In this document: positions 6,877 through 14,987 of the stretch, piece after piece
How positions within the stretch are numbered: position 1 is the first letter of the stretch
How the letters are laid out: each line of letters opens with the position of its first letter
DNA from: Oxalobacteraceae bacterium UBA4003
GTDB taxonomy: Bacteria; Pseudomonadota; Gammaproteobacteria; Burkholderiales; Burkholderiaceae_D
Direction of reading: 5' to 3'
Assembly (NCBI GenBank): GCA_002384815.1
Contig: DGBN01000002.1
Location: 1 to 21,636 of the forward strand
Length of the DNA: 21,636 nucleotides
Notes under the pieces: model-generated
What the model was told of the DNA's origin: nothing
What the model saw: only the letters and a program-made list of their open reading frames with translations
Database searches by the model: none
Translations under genes and position numbers: made by a program

Positions 6877-8151
6877 TTACGGCAGGTTCAGCGACTGCAC
6901 GATGCCGTCACGATAAATCGCCGGTTGCATGACGCGTTCGAAATGCGACGCACCCTGACCGAAACGAATCGCCAGCTTGCCGGTCACCCCATCCAGATTG
7001 AATTCATTTTTCTTGATCGCGATATTGTGCGCAACCCGATACGCATCGATGCCCAACGCATACAAACGCTCGATATCGGGACTGATACGCTGCTCGCTAT
7101 TCTTCGCCAGATGTGGATAGGCCATCACGGCCGCATGATCGGCTTGCAATTGCCACGGCATATCGAGCAGGCGCACGCCCTCCAGATCGCGCAGAGGCTC
7201 GCTCTTTGCCCAATCGTCCAGCGCCAATGGATTCAACTGCGATGTCCCTATCATGGGAACTTCGCCGCCGATGGCGAGGCGCAGCTGTATGGTTTGTGCG
7301 GCATCGAGCGCGACAAAAATCAGCGCCGGTTTTTCCGTCTGTATGCGTTTTTTCAGTTGCACCAGCGCAGCGGCATTGATGAAACTACCGGTCATGTCCA
7401 GCTCCGTCATTTCTGGCGCCATGCCGAGATGGCGCCATTCACTGGCAAATGCCTTCGACGCCCGACGCTGCCACGATGCGCTGGTTGAAATCGCAAATGC
7501 CTTGCTCCTGGCCTTGCCGGCAGCTGCCCAATGCGCAACCTGGCGCGCGTCATCTTCAATCGACAAACCCATCACCAGCATGTTCGACGGCACGCGCATT
7601 TCCACTTCGGCGGCGGTATCCAGCTGAGTCAGGGCAATCGTCGGCTTATCGATGTTGCCGTTTTGCGCAATCGCCGTGGCACCGCTACGCGTCAGCGGCC
7701 CGACGACGATATCGTTGCGCATGGTCGCCTCCAGATAACCGGACAGCACATCTTGTGCCGCATCACCGGTCTCCACCAGATTGACGACAATATTGGCCGG
7801 CTCATACTGGTACGCCGCCATGAAACCGGCACGCACCGCGTCCGCTACCTGCACCAGCGATTCGGAACGGCGCGGCAACAGCAGTGCGATTCGTACCGGT
7901 GGCATATGCACCATCGCGTCCGGCATTTCAACCGCCTCAGTGATGGGACCATCGCTGAAATCGTCGTCCGGATGAGGCAGAGCCAGATCGCTTTGTGCGA
8001 GTTGCAACCGGTCGAGCGTCGAGCGCTGGGCCTGAATGCCGAGTACACTGACAGCGTCGCTGATGGTGACAGTTGTATTTGCCAGTACAGGCGAGCACAA
8101 TCCGCTGATGGCTGTTACCAGCACGAACATTCTCGCTACATTTCCCAACAT
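6877..8151 (-). CDS. lpoA: LpoA-like penicillin-binding protein activator
   Basis: 424-residue exported protein with a periplasmic-binding-protein type I fold, related to the C-terminal domain of E. coli LpoA, the activator of PBP1A. Features seen include VRIALLLPRRSESLVQVADAVRAG, a DIVVGPLTRSGATAIAQ segment, KPALIFVALDAAQTIQLR and IGTSQLNPLALDDW, all typical of this fold. E. coli LpoA has 678 residues with an N-terminal TPR domain; here only about 60 residues precede the binding-protein domain, so the TPR part is absent. The signal peptide (1-24) ends P-V-L-A and fits signal peptidase I; the nearby cysteine follows S-G-L and is not a good lipobox. The start has GGGAG 8 bases upstream. The gene begins 12 bases from divergent rsmI. 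Confidence 0.87.
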   Translation of the reverse strand: MLGNVARMFVLVTAISGLCSPVLANTTVTISDAVSVLGIQAQRSTLDRLQLAQSDLALPHPDDDFSDGPITEAVEMPDAMVHMPPVRIALLLPRRSESLVQVADAVRAGFMAAYQYEPANIVVNLVETGDAAQDVLSGYLEATMRNDIVVGPLTRSGATAIAQNGNIDKPTIALTQLDTAAEVEMRVPSNMLVMGLSIEDDARQVAHWAAAGKARSKAFAISTSASWQRRASKAFASEWRHLGMAPEMTELDMTGSFINAAALVQLKKRIQTEKPALIFVALDAAQTIQLRLAIGGEVPMIGTSQLNPLALDDWAKSEPLRDLEGVRLLDMPWQLQADHAAVMAYPHLAKNSEQRISPDIERLYALGIDAYRVAHNIAIKKNEFNLDGVTGKLAIRFGQGASHFERVMQPAIYRDGIVQSLNLP

Positions 8152-8163
8152 CCGATTCTCCCA

Positions 8164-9114
8164 ATGACTGAACCAACCGACAGCACACCCACGATCTTGC
8201 CGCTTATGCAAGACACCTTGCATGATGTATTACAGGATGATATTGCGCAGCAAACTTATCCTTCGGCGACATTATATGTGGTGGCTACTCCGATCGGGAA
8301 TGTGGGCGACATATCGTTGCGCGCATTGCACACTTTATCGATAGTCGATGCAATCGCTTGCGAAGATACGAGAAATACTGGCCATCTTTTGACACGTTAC
8401 GGCTTGTCGAAAAATCTGATCGCCGCCCATCAGCATAATGAGCGCGAAGTCGCGGAGAAATTGATCAGCCGCCTGCAGGCAGGTGAGCGAATTGCGCTGG
8501 TATCCGATGCCGGCACGCCGGCCGTGTCCGACCCCGGTGCACGCATCGTCGATGCTGTACGCAACGCCGGCTTGCGCGTTGTTCCGTTGCCGGGCGCATC
8601 GGCAGCAGTCGCGGCACTGTCGGCCAGCGGCCTGCTCAACGATCAATTCTATTTCGTCGGTTTTTTGCCGTCCAAGGCAAAGCAACGCGAGACTTTTTTA
8701 TTCGGTTTGAAAAGTGTGGCCGCGACGATGGTGTTTTATGAAGCGCCGCATCGCATTCATGAAACTGTGACTGCACTGATCGCAGCGTTCGAGCCAACGC
8801 GCCATATCGTATTTGCACGCGAATTGACGAAGCTGTTTGAGGAAATCCATCGCTGCACACTGGCCGAAGCCGGTGCGTGGATTGAGGCCGATGCACACCG
8901 GCAAAAAGGCGAGTTTGTCGTGTTGCTGGAAGGTGCACCCATCGCCGGCGATCAAGACCAACTGGAAACCGAACGCATTCTGAAAATCCTGTTGCAGGAA
9001 TGTTCAGTAAAACAGGCTGCGACGCTGGCAGCACAAATCACCGGCCAGAAGAAAAATGCCTTGTACGATCGTGCCTTGCAGCTGAAAGCCGAAGCGGACA
9101 GAGCAGAACATTAA
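8164..9114 (+). CDS. rsmI: 16S rRNA (cytidine-1402-2'-O)-methyltransferase
   Basis: SAM-dependent tetrapyrrole-methylase-fold enzyme that 2'-O-methylates C1402 in the decoding centre of 16S rRNA. Motifs in order: LYVVATPIGNVGDIS (about 37-51), CEDTRNTGHLL, a His-Asn-Glu block, LVSDAGTPAVSDPG, and VVPLPGASAAVAALSASG, followed by FYEAPHRI and the C-terminal RKGE-like QKGEFVVLLEG. It has 316 residues from ATG 8164; an internal ATG at 8206 would give 302 and also precedes all conserved sequence. Neither has a good ribosome site, so the exact start is uncertain. The frame stays open far upstream, antisense to lpoA, but that stretch is not part of the protein. Its stop shares bases with that of rlpA. 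Confidence 0.94.
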   Translation: MTEPTDSTPTILPLMQDTLHDVLQDDIAQQTYPSATLYVVATPIGNVGDISLRALHTLSIVDAIACEDTRNTGHLLTRYGLSKNLIAAHQHNEREVAEKLISRLQAGERIALVSDAGTPAVSDPGARIVDAVRNAGLRVVPLPGASAAVAALSASGLLNDQFYFVGFLPSKAKQRETFLFGLKSVAATMVFYEAPHRIHETVTALIAAFEPTRHIVFARELTKLFEEIHRCTLAEAGAWIEADAHRQKGEFVVLLEGAPIAGDQDQLETERILKILLQECSVKQAATLAAQITGQKKNALYDRALQLKAEADRAEH

Positions 9115-10121
9115 CGCTGCACGATAAACGGTTTGACGACAGGTTCCTGCATCTGCGCAGCCGCCGCAGCTGCTTCATTCCGGTTGGCAAACGGACCGCT
9201 GTACAGCCGGTACAAATTATTCGACGGCTCAACCTTCAACTGCGGCAACAGATGGCCGGCATCCTGCGCCAGACGGGCACGCACCACTTCCGCATTGGCG
9301 GCTTGCGAATACGCGCCGAATTGCAGATAAAACCCGCTGGCTGGCGCCACAGAAGTCCTGCCAGCATCCCCTTCCATTGTCGCTACGACCGGCATGACCG
9401 GCGCTGCCAGGGTATTCATCTCTACCGCTGGCACAGATACCGCTTCGATTGCCACTGCAGATGAAGGTGCAGTGCCCTTGTTCGCAAGAATCTGCTCGAT
9501 ATCTGCCGGTAGCAGGCGTTCGACTTCCAGATCGGCACTGCCATGTCCGACGTAACCCAGCTTCAAGGCGGCCGTGTACGACAGATCGATCACACGACCC
9601 GAATGAAAGGGGCCGCGATCATTGACGCGCACAATCACCTGCCTGCCATTGCTCAGATTGGTTACCCGTGCATACGATGGAATCGGTAGGGTCGGATGGG
9701 CGGCCGACATTTGATACATATCGTAGCGTTCGCCGGACGATGTTTTCCGACCATGAAACTTCTTGCCGTACCAGCTGCCACGCCCACGCTGCTTGAAAGC
9801 TCGCTCATGAGTAATCGGCACATATTTCTTGCCGAACACCACATACGGTTTATTGCCGCCTTTTGAATACGGTTCTATACGCGGCGTGGCATCCGGCATA
9901 TCCAGCAAACCGTCTGGCATGACATCGCCCGGGCCGTCATCCTTGTAATAACCGCCGCGCCCCGAACCGGCAGGGGGCAGCGCCGGGTAGGTACCTGCCT
10001 TGGCTTTACCGGTGGCTTGCGAGCCGGGCGTCGGTTCCAGCGGCACGCTGCTGCAGCCAGCCAGCGCCAGCGCGCACAACAGCGCCAGAAGACCTGGACT
10101 CTTAACGAAATTAAATTGCAT
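9111..10121 (-). CDS. rlpA: RlpA-family septal ring lytic transglycosylase
   Basis: 336-residue lipoprotein: signal peptide with lipobox L-A-G-C (Cys23), a proline/glycine-rich linker, a double-psi beta-barrel domain (about 113-205) and a C-terminal SPOR domain (about 263-335) that binds denuded glycan at the division site. The barrel keeps the residues tied to activity in Pseudomonas RlpA: Glu131 in SSGERYD, His142 in AAHPTLP and Asp168 in VNDRGPF. The start has AGGAG 6 bases upstream. It is the last gene of the mreBCD-mrdA-rodA run, 63 bases after rodA, and its TAA overlaps the rsmI TAA (9111-9114) in convergent orientation. The enzyme cleaves peptide-free glycan at septa, complementing the synthetic enzymes encoded upstream. 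Confidence 0.94.
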   Translation of the reverse strand: MQFNFVKSPGLLALLCALALAGCSSVPLEPTPGSQATGKAKAGTYPALPPAGSGRGGYYKDDGPGDVMPDGLLDMPDATPRIEPYSKGGNKPYVVFGKKYVPITHERAFKQRGRGSWYGKKFHGRKTSSGERYDMYQMSAAHPTLPIPSYARVTNLSNGRQVIVRVNDRGPFHSGRVIDLSYTAALKLGYVGHGSADLEVERLLPADIEQILANKGTAPSSAVAIEAVSVPAVEMNTLAAPVMPVVATMEGDAGRTSVAPASGFYLQFGAYSQAANAEVVRARLAQDAGHLLPQLKVEPSNNLYRLYSGPFANRNEAAAAAAQMQEPVVKPFIVQR

Positions 10122-10184
10122 GGCTTGCTCCTGATGAGGGTTGGCGCCTCGAACAAACCCGCGGCAACCGATAAACGGTAGGCA

Positions 10185-11288
10185 TCAGCTTTGCATCAGT
10201 TTCCTGTGCCGCTGTATGCTCATCAAAATGCCAACGCCCAGACCGAGCGTGACGAATGCAGTGCCGCCGTAACTGACAAAAGGCAGGGGCACGCCAACTA
10301 CCGGCAGAATACCACTGACCATTCCCATGTTCACGAAAGCGTAGGTGAAGAAAATCATCGTGATCGCACCGGCCAGCAACCGACTGAACAACGTCGGGGC
10401 ATTGGCCGCGATGAACATGCCGCGACCGATCAGGAATATATACAGCAGCAGCAAGATGCAGTTGCCAATCAGGCCGAACTCTTCGGAAAATACCGCGAAG
10501 ATGAAATCGGTCGTACGTTCGGGAATGAATTCCAGATGCGCCTGCGTGCCGTTCAACCATCCCTTGCCGGTCATACCGCCGGAGCCGATCGCAATCGTCG
10601 ATTGTATGATGTGGAAACCCTTGCCCAGAGGATCGGTCGTCGGATCAATCAGTGTCATCACCCGCCCCCTTTGATAATCGTGCATCATCGTCCAGACTAT
10701 AGGCAGGCTGGCCAGTGCGACCAGCCCGGCAGCCACGATGACTTTCCAGGAAAGGCCGGCAAAGAAGATGACATAAAAGCCGGCTGCCAGGACCAGCAAC
10801 GAGGTTCCCAGGTCCGGCTGGCGCATGATCAGCGCAACCGGGATCATCAATAACAGACCGGCCACCAGAAATTCACGCCAGCGCGTCATGCCTTCGCGCT
10901 TCTGGAAAAACCAGGCCAGCATCATCGGCATGGCAATCTTCATGATCTCGGAAGGTTGAATGATCATGCCAACATTGATCCAGCGCCTTGCGCCGTTCCG
11001 GATCAGGCCGAACATTGCCACCCCGATCAGCAGGCTGATGCCGAGAATATACAAGGGCACCGCAAAACGCATCAGCGTCTGCGGCGGAATCAGCGCTGCA
11101 ATCCACATCACCATCATGGCGATCATGATGTTGCGTACATGGTCTTCCACGCGACCGGGGAAATCGATGCCGGCGGAATAAAGTATCACTGTGCCCAGCG
11201 CCAGAATCAGACAAACTATCAACATCAATGGACCGTCGAATACCTGAACGTAAGGCTGCAGCACCTGCCATGGCGAACGCCTATGCAT
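10185..11288 (-). CDS. rodA: Rod-shape SEDS peptidoglycan glycosyltransferase RodA
   Basis: 367-residue SEDS-family polymerase with about ten membrane helices; it extends glycan strands from lipid II together with PBP2 in the elongasome. Family motifs are present: GARRWINVG and QPSE in the first half, RQPDLGTSL near 156-164, and the large extracellular loop motif E-F-I-P-E-R-T-T-D-F-I-F-A with Asp261, which corresponds to the essential Asp of E. coli RodA. The C-terminal half has the SGILPVVGVPLPFVSYGG signature. Length matches E. coli (370). The start has GGGAG 5 bases upstream. It follows mrdA after 92 bases, unlike the tight spacing common elsewhere. Confidence 0.97.
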   Translation of the reverse strand: MHRRSPWQVLQPYVQVFDGPLMLIVCLILALGTVILYSAGIDFPGRVEDHVRNIMIAMMVMWIAALIPPQTLMRFAVPLYILGISLLIGVAMFGLIRNGARRWINVGMIIQPSEIMKIAMPMMLAWFFQKREGMTRWREFLVAGLLLMIPVALIMRQPDLGTSLLVLAAGFYVIFFAGLSWKVIVAAGLVALASLPIVWTMMHDYQRGRVMTLIDPTTDPLGKGFHIIQSTIAIGSGGMTGKGWLNGTQAHLEFIPERTTDFIFAVFSEEFGLIGNCILLLLYIFLIGRGMFIAANAPTLFSRLLAGAITMIFFTYAFVNMGMVSGILPVVGVPLPFVSYGGTAFVTLGLGVGILMSIQRHRKLMQS

Positions 11289-11380
11289 CTGCGCTCCCGA
11301 AATGCTTGCTGCCTGTCCGCAATGCAGCAGATTGCATCAGCCAGCACGTGATTGAATGTCGTATGAATGTCGCCATGGAT

Positions 11381-13288
11381 TTAATCTGTGAGTTCATCTG
11401 CAGGAATAACTGCCGGCTTGACCGGTGTTTTGGCTTCCGGCCGCTTGCCCAGCAAGTAAAAATCCATTGCCGCCTTGGCTATCGGTGCAGCGGCAACCCC
11501 GCCGAAACCGCCGTTCTCAACGATGATGGCAAGCGCTATGCGTGGATTATCCGCCGGTGCAAATGCCGTGTACAAGGCATGATCGTGGTGTCGATCTGAA
11601 ATTTTGCTCGCATCATATTTTTCATTTTGCTTGATTGCAATCACTTGCGAGGTACCTGTCTTGCCACCAGAAACATATTCTGCCTTGGCAAACACGCGTG
11701 CACCGGTACCTTCCTTGTTCACGCCAACCATTGCATTCTTGATGATGTCGATGTTTTCCTGTTTCAGCGGTATCCGGTAGCTCTCTTTTGGCACCGTCAA
11801 TGTCCGTTGACGGGTCACACCGTTCTCGATTTCCCTGACCAGATGCGGCTTCATCACCACGCCATTATTGGCCAGCGTTGCAGTGGCATGCGCCAGCTGC
11901 AAGGGCGTGAACGTGTTATAACCCTGGCCGATGCCGATGGAAATCGTTTCACCCGCGTACCACCTCTTTTGCTCCGGCTTTCTATAAGCAGCTGCCTTCC
12001 ACGCAGTGGATGGCAGCACGCCGGTACGCTCGAACCTGAGATCGATACCGGTTTTCTGGCCGAAGCCGAAGGGTTGCATGAAATCGTGAATCGCATCGAC
12101 ACCAAGATCATTGGCCAGCAGGTAATAATAGGTATCGCACGACTGCACGATCGATTTATACATATCGACTATGCCATGTCCGTCCTCTTTATCATCGCGG
12201 AATTTGTGATTGCCAAACCAGAAATATCCCGGATCGACAATTGTATCCGAGGGTTTGCGCTTGCCCAGCTCCAATGCTGCCAGCGCCATGAAAGGCTTGT
12301 AGGTCGAACCAGGCGGGTAGGCACCGGACAGAGGGCGATTCAACAGCGGATGATCGGGCGAATTGTTCAGCGCATCCCAGCTTTGCTGATCGATACCCTC
12401 AACGAACAGATTCGGATCGAAGGTAGGCATGGAAACATAGGCCAGCACATCGCCAGTCGAGGGCTCGATCGCGATCAGGGCGCCACGCCTGTCACCGAAA
12501 GCCTGTTCCACCACTTTCTGCAATTCGATATCGATGGATAGAATCAGATTGTCGCCGGGTGTTGCTGCGGTGCGCGACAAGGTACGAATCGGACGCCCTC
12601 CTGCGGAAACCTCGACTTCCTCGTAGCCGGTTCTGCCATGCAATTTGTCTTCGTAGTTTCTCTCCAGCCCGTCCTTACCGATATACTCGGTACCACGATA
12701 ATTGGTCGCGTCATCGCTATCGTCTATATCCTTCGCCTCACGCGCATTGATACGCCCGATATAGCCAATCACATGTGATGCCACCGCCCCGAGCGGGTAC
12801 TGGCGAAACAGGCGCGCCTGAATTTCAACACCGGGAAAACGATAGCGCTGCACCGAGAAGCGCGCTACCTCCTCATCCGTCAGACGCACCCGTATCGGTG
12901 AACTGGCCAGATTGCGCGACTCTTCCCGCAACTTCTTGAAGCGCCTGCGATCTTTGGGCTGAATATCGACCAGAGTAGCCAACTCATCGATCAGCGCTTC
13001 AAGATCACCGTTAATTTTCGATGGCGTGATTTCCAGAGTGTAGGCAGAGTAATTATGCGCCAGCATCACGCCATTACGATCGAAAATCAGACCGCGATTG
13101 GGCACCACCGGGACAATGGAAATCCGATTGTCTTCAGCCTGTGCGACATAATCGTTATGCTTATAAACCTGCAGCCAGATGAAGCGGGTAAGCAAACACG
13201 CGAACAGAATAAAGACGAACACACCTGCTACGGACAGGCGCAGGCGAAAGAGCTGTAATTCGCGTTCGGTATTTTTTAATTCAGTCAT
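11381..13288 (-). CDS. mrdA: Penicillin-binding protein 2 (elongation transpeptidase)
   Basis: 635-residue class B PBP that cross-links peptidoglycan during lateral growth with RodA and MreBCD. One membrane anchor (about 17-40) is followed by the pedestal domain and the transpeptidase domain. The catalytic motifs are Ser328-Thr-Tyr-Lys331, Ser383-Cys-Asp385 and Lys543-Thr-Gly545. Asp348 or Asp352, Asp365, His371 and Cys384 also fit the Asp/Asp/His/Cys zinc site reported for Acinetobacter PBP2, as I recall it. Length is normal (E. coli 633). It lies 33 bases after mreD. No strong ribosome site precedes ATG 13288. Confidence 0.97.
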   Translation of the reverse strand: MTELKNTERELQLFRLRLSVAGVFVFILFACLLTRFIWLQVYKHNDYVAQAEDNRISIVPVVPNRGLIFDRNGVMLAHNYSAYTLEITPSKINGDLEALIDELATLVDIQPKDRRRFKKLREESRNLASSPIRVRLTDEEVARFSVQRYRFPGVEIQARLFRQYPLGAVASHVIGYIGRINAREAKDIDDSDDATNYRGTEYIGKDGLERNYEDKLHGRTGYEEVEVSAGGRPIRTLSRTAATPGDNLILSIDIELQKVVEQAFGDRRGALIAIEPSTGDVLAYVSMPTFDPNLFVEGIDQQSWDALNNSPDHPLLNRPLSGAYPPGSTYKPFMALAALELGKRKPSDTIVDPGYFWFGNHKFRDDKEDGHGIVDMYKSIVQSCDTYYYLLANDLGVDAIHDFMQPFGFGQKTGIDLRFERTGVLPSTAWKAAAYRKPEQKRWYAGETISIGIGQGYNTFTPLQLAHATATLANNGVVMKPHLVREIENGVTRQRTLTVPKESYRIPLKQENIDIIKNAMVGVNKEGTGARVFAKAEYVSGGKTGTSQVIAIKQNEKYDASKISDRHHDHALYTAFAPADNPRIALAIIVENGGFGGVAAAPIAKAAMDFYLLGKRPEAKTPVKPAVIPADELTD

Positions 13289-13321
13289 TCGGCTTCAATA
13301 CCGGCTGGTCATGGGCGGCAA

Positions 13322-13837
13322 TCAAATCGGCCGCGTATCGTCACGATTGATTGCCCGTCGTTGCGGCGCGAGCAGGATCCAGGTTACGAGCGGCCATAGC
13401 AGGGCGGCTATCGCACTCTCGGCGAAATACAGCCAGCCGGGAAATCTTCCACCCACCATCAGACGCACGATCAGCCCCACCAGTTGCGCCACCAGCAGCA
13501 GCACAAACACGTGCACCGCTTGTACACCCAGCGGAAACCACAACACACGTCTATGAATCATGATGGCGAAGTAGGACAGGAAAGTATAGGCCAGTGCATT
13601 CTCACCCAGCACCGCCGCATCGTGCACATCCATCAGCAGGCCCATGAAAAAGGCAACACCGATGCCTACCCGACGCGGTTGATGCATGCTCCAGAACACC
13701 AGAATCAGCGCAACAATATCGGGCACGCCTATCCACTGCCCCAATGGCAGAAGATTAAGCAGAAAGGCCACCACCAGACTGACTGCGATAAACAGCGGAC
13801 TGGCCGGCAAAAGAATGTAATGTGGTTGATGATTCAT
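13322..13837 (-). CDS. mreD: Rod shape-determining protein MreD
   Basis: 171-residue inner-membrane protein with about five or six hydrophobic segments separated by short charged loops. Typical MreD features are the LLPLGQWIGVPDIVALILVFW segment, an RVGIGVAFFMGLLMDVHDAAVLGENAL stretch (the conserved GL..D...G.LG block) and a final basic tail. It works with MreB, MreC, RodA and PBP2 to position lateral wall synthesis. The ATG overlaps the mreC TGA stop as ATGA (13834-13837), so translation is coupled to mreC. Confidence 0.95.
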   Translation of the reverse strand: MNHQPHYILLPASPLFIAVSLVVAFLLNLLPLGQWIGVPDIVALILVFWSMHQPRRVGIGVAFFMGLLMDVHDAAVLGENALAYTFLSYFAIMIHRRVLWFPLGVQAVHVFVLLLVAQLVGLIVRLMVGGRFPGWLYFAESAIAALLWPLVTWILLAPQRRAINRDDTRPI

Positions 13838-14835
13838 CGCGCGGATGAGACAGCTTGTGATGTCGAGGTAGAGGCCGGGGTCGGAGCTGCCTCCACTGCG
13901 TCCTGGCCGGAAGTGCCGTTGGTCCTGCTGGCAGCATGGCGCAGAATACCCGCCTTTTTTGCATTTTTTTCTTTTGCTTCGTCAACCGGACGCGGCGCCA
14001 GTTTGTTTTCTATCAGTAGTATCAGTAACTGGCGGTTGTGATCGATACCCGCGGTCGGATAGCACACGATGCGGGCAAACACATCGACCGATTTATTTTC
14101 CACCTGCGAGACGGTAGCCACCGCCAGGCCGGCCGGATAAACACCGTCTATACCGGAAGTCACAAGGATGTCGCCTTTTTGAATATCGGCATTGGTCGGC
14201 ATGAAACGCAGATCCAGCATATTGGATTGTCCGCGACCGTAAGCGACGCTACGCAAACCATTGCGCACGACCTGTACCGGTATCGCCTGATTTTTATCGG
14301 TCAGCAAAGTCACTTCAGATGTGAACGGAAACACTCGCGTCACCTGCCCGACCACACCAATATGATCAATCACCGGCTGCCCGAGCGCGACACCATGCTG
14401 AAGACCTCTATCGAGCACGATCTTGCGCGTAAATGCATCGCGTGTATCGTACAAAATCTCACCCAGCACGGATTTCACTGGCAGACGTTCGGCAGTACCG
14501 AGCAAACGACGCAGCTGCATGTTTTCAGCCAGCAATTGCTGGCCTTGCTGCAAGGTATGTCCATTGATGGTTTGCTGCAATTTGAGTTTTTCGTTTTCCG
14601 ATTTGAGATCGGAAAGAGAACTGAAGTAATCGCCGACGTAATACAAGGCGTCGCGCGGTGCCAGCGCCACCACCTGCAGTGGATACAGCGCAGTTGAAAT
14701 GACCTGGCGCACCACGGCAAGCGAGCGCATGTGCGAATCGACACCCAGCAGGATCAGGGCGATCAAGGCAAAGAACACCATCTTTGCTCGTGCCGACGCA
14801 CCTTGTTTGAAGAGTGGTGGTGGGCTGTATTCCAT
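13834..14835 (-). CDS. mreC: Cell shape-determining protein MreC
   Basis: 333-residue periplasmic scaffold of the elongasome: short cytosolic tail, one membrane helix (about 19-36), a coiled coil (about 70-112, with SENEKLKLQQ and AENMQLRRLL), then the two-lobed beta domain. The GVVGQVTRVFPFTSEVTLLTD stretch and GDILVTSGIDGVYPAGLAVATVS are family hallmarks. The last 60 residues are a low-complexity Ala/Ser/Thr tail. It binds and switches PBP2. The start codon lies directly after an in-frame TAG, and no Shine-Dalgarno is visible, so initiation may depend on upstream translation. Downstream, mreD overlaps by 4 bases. Confidence 0.96.
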   Translation of the reverse strand: MEYSPPPLFKQGASARAKMVFFALIALILLGVDSHMRSLAVVRQVISTALYPLQVVALAPRDALYYVGDYFSSLSDLKSENEKLKLQQTINGHTLQQGQQLLAENMQLRRLLGTAERLPVKSVLGEILYDTRDAFTRKIVLDRGLQHGVALGQPVIDHIGVVGQVTRVFPFTSEVTLLTDKNQAIPVQVVRNGLRSVAYGRGQSNMLDLRFMPTNADIQKGDILVTSGIDGVYPAGLAVATVSQVENKSVDVFARIVCYPTAGIDHNRQLLILLIENKLAPRPVDEAKEKNAKKAGILRHAASRTNGTSGQDAVEAAPTPASTSTSQAVSSAR

Positions 14836-14952
14836 CTAATACTTGTTGGCGAACCTGCCGAAGATCGTCGCGACAAGGCGGGTTGCCGGAACATGAAGTC
14901 CGGCAACTGCAGCCTGTGTTTCGATGTTGTGTGCTTTCATGACACTGTTCAT
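14836..14952 (-). CDS. Possible 38-codon small ORF abutting mreC
   Basis: In the 152-base gap between mreB and mreC, an ATG at 14952 opens a 38-residue frame that ends in TAG immediately before the mreC ATG, in the same frame. The peptide (starts M-N-S-V-M-K, ends F-A-N-K-Y) shows no recognised domain. It has no strong ribosome site, and a second ATG is at 14940. It may be a leader that helps ribosomes reach mreC, or a chance open frame: an open stretch of this length is not rare at this GC. Confidence 0.15.
   Translation of the reverse strand: MNSVMKAHNIETQAAVAGLHVPATRLVATIFGRFANKY
14882..14907. repeat. Inverted repeat in the mreB-mreC gap
   Basis: GTTGCCGGA (14882-14890) and TCCGGCAAC (14899-14907) form a perfect 9-bp stem with an 8-base loop. 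There is no T-run on the - strand, so it is unlikely to be a full terminator. In mreB mRNA it could act as a stabilising 3' end or partial attenuator, giving more MreB than MreC. A weaker 5-bp repeat, TGACA with TGTCA, lies nearer the mreB stop. Confidence 0.55.
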
Positions 14953-14987
14953 GTCAGCCGATAGAGGGTAAGACGGTTGCCGATCGA

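Noticed and set aside
6379..7488. 369-codon + strand open frame antisense to yraN and lpoA
   Set aside because: It lies opposite two well-supported genes, has a composition rich in His/Gln/Arg typical of a shadow frame, and no domain is recognisable.
7531..8163. Upstream extension of the rsmI frame through lpoA
   Set aside because: RsmI conserved sequence begins near codon 36 from 8164; the extension is antisense to lpoA and would more than double the N-terminus without a domain.
11281..11376. 31-codon - strand small ORF between mrdA and rodA, overlapping the rodA start
   Set aside because: No ribosome site, no recognisable peptide, rodA has its own good GGGAG, and an open frame this short is likely by chance.
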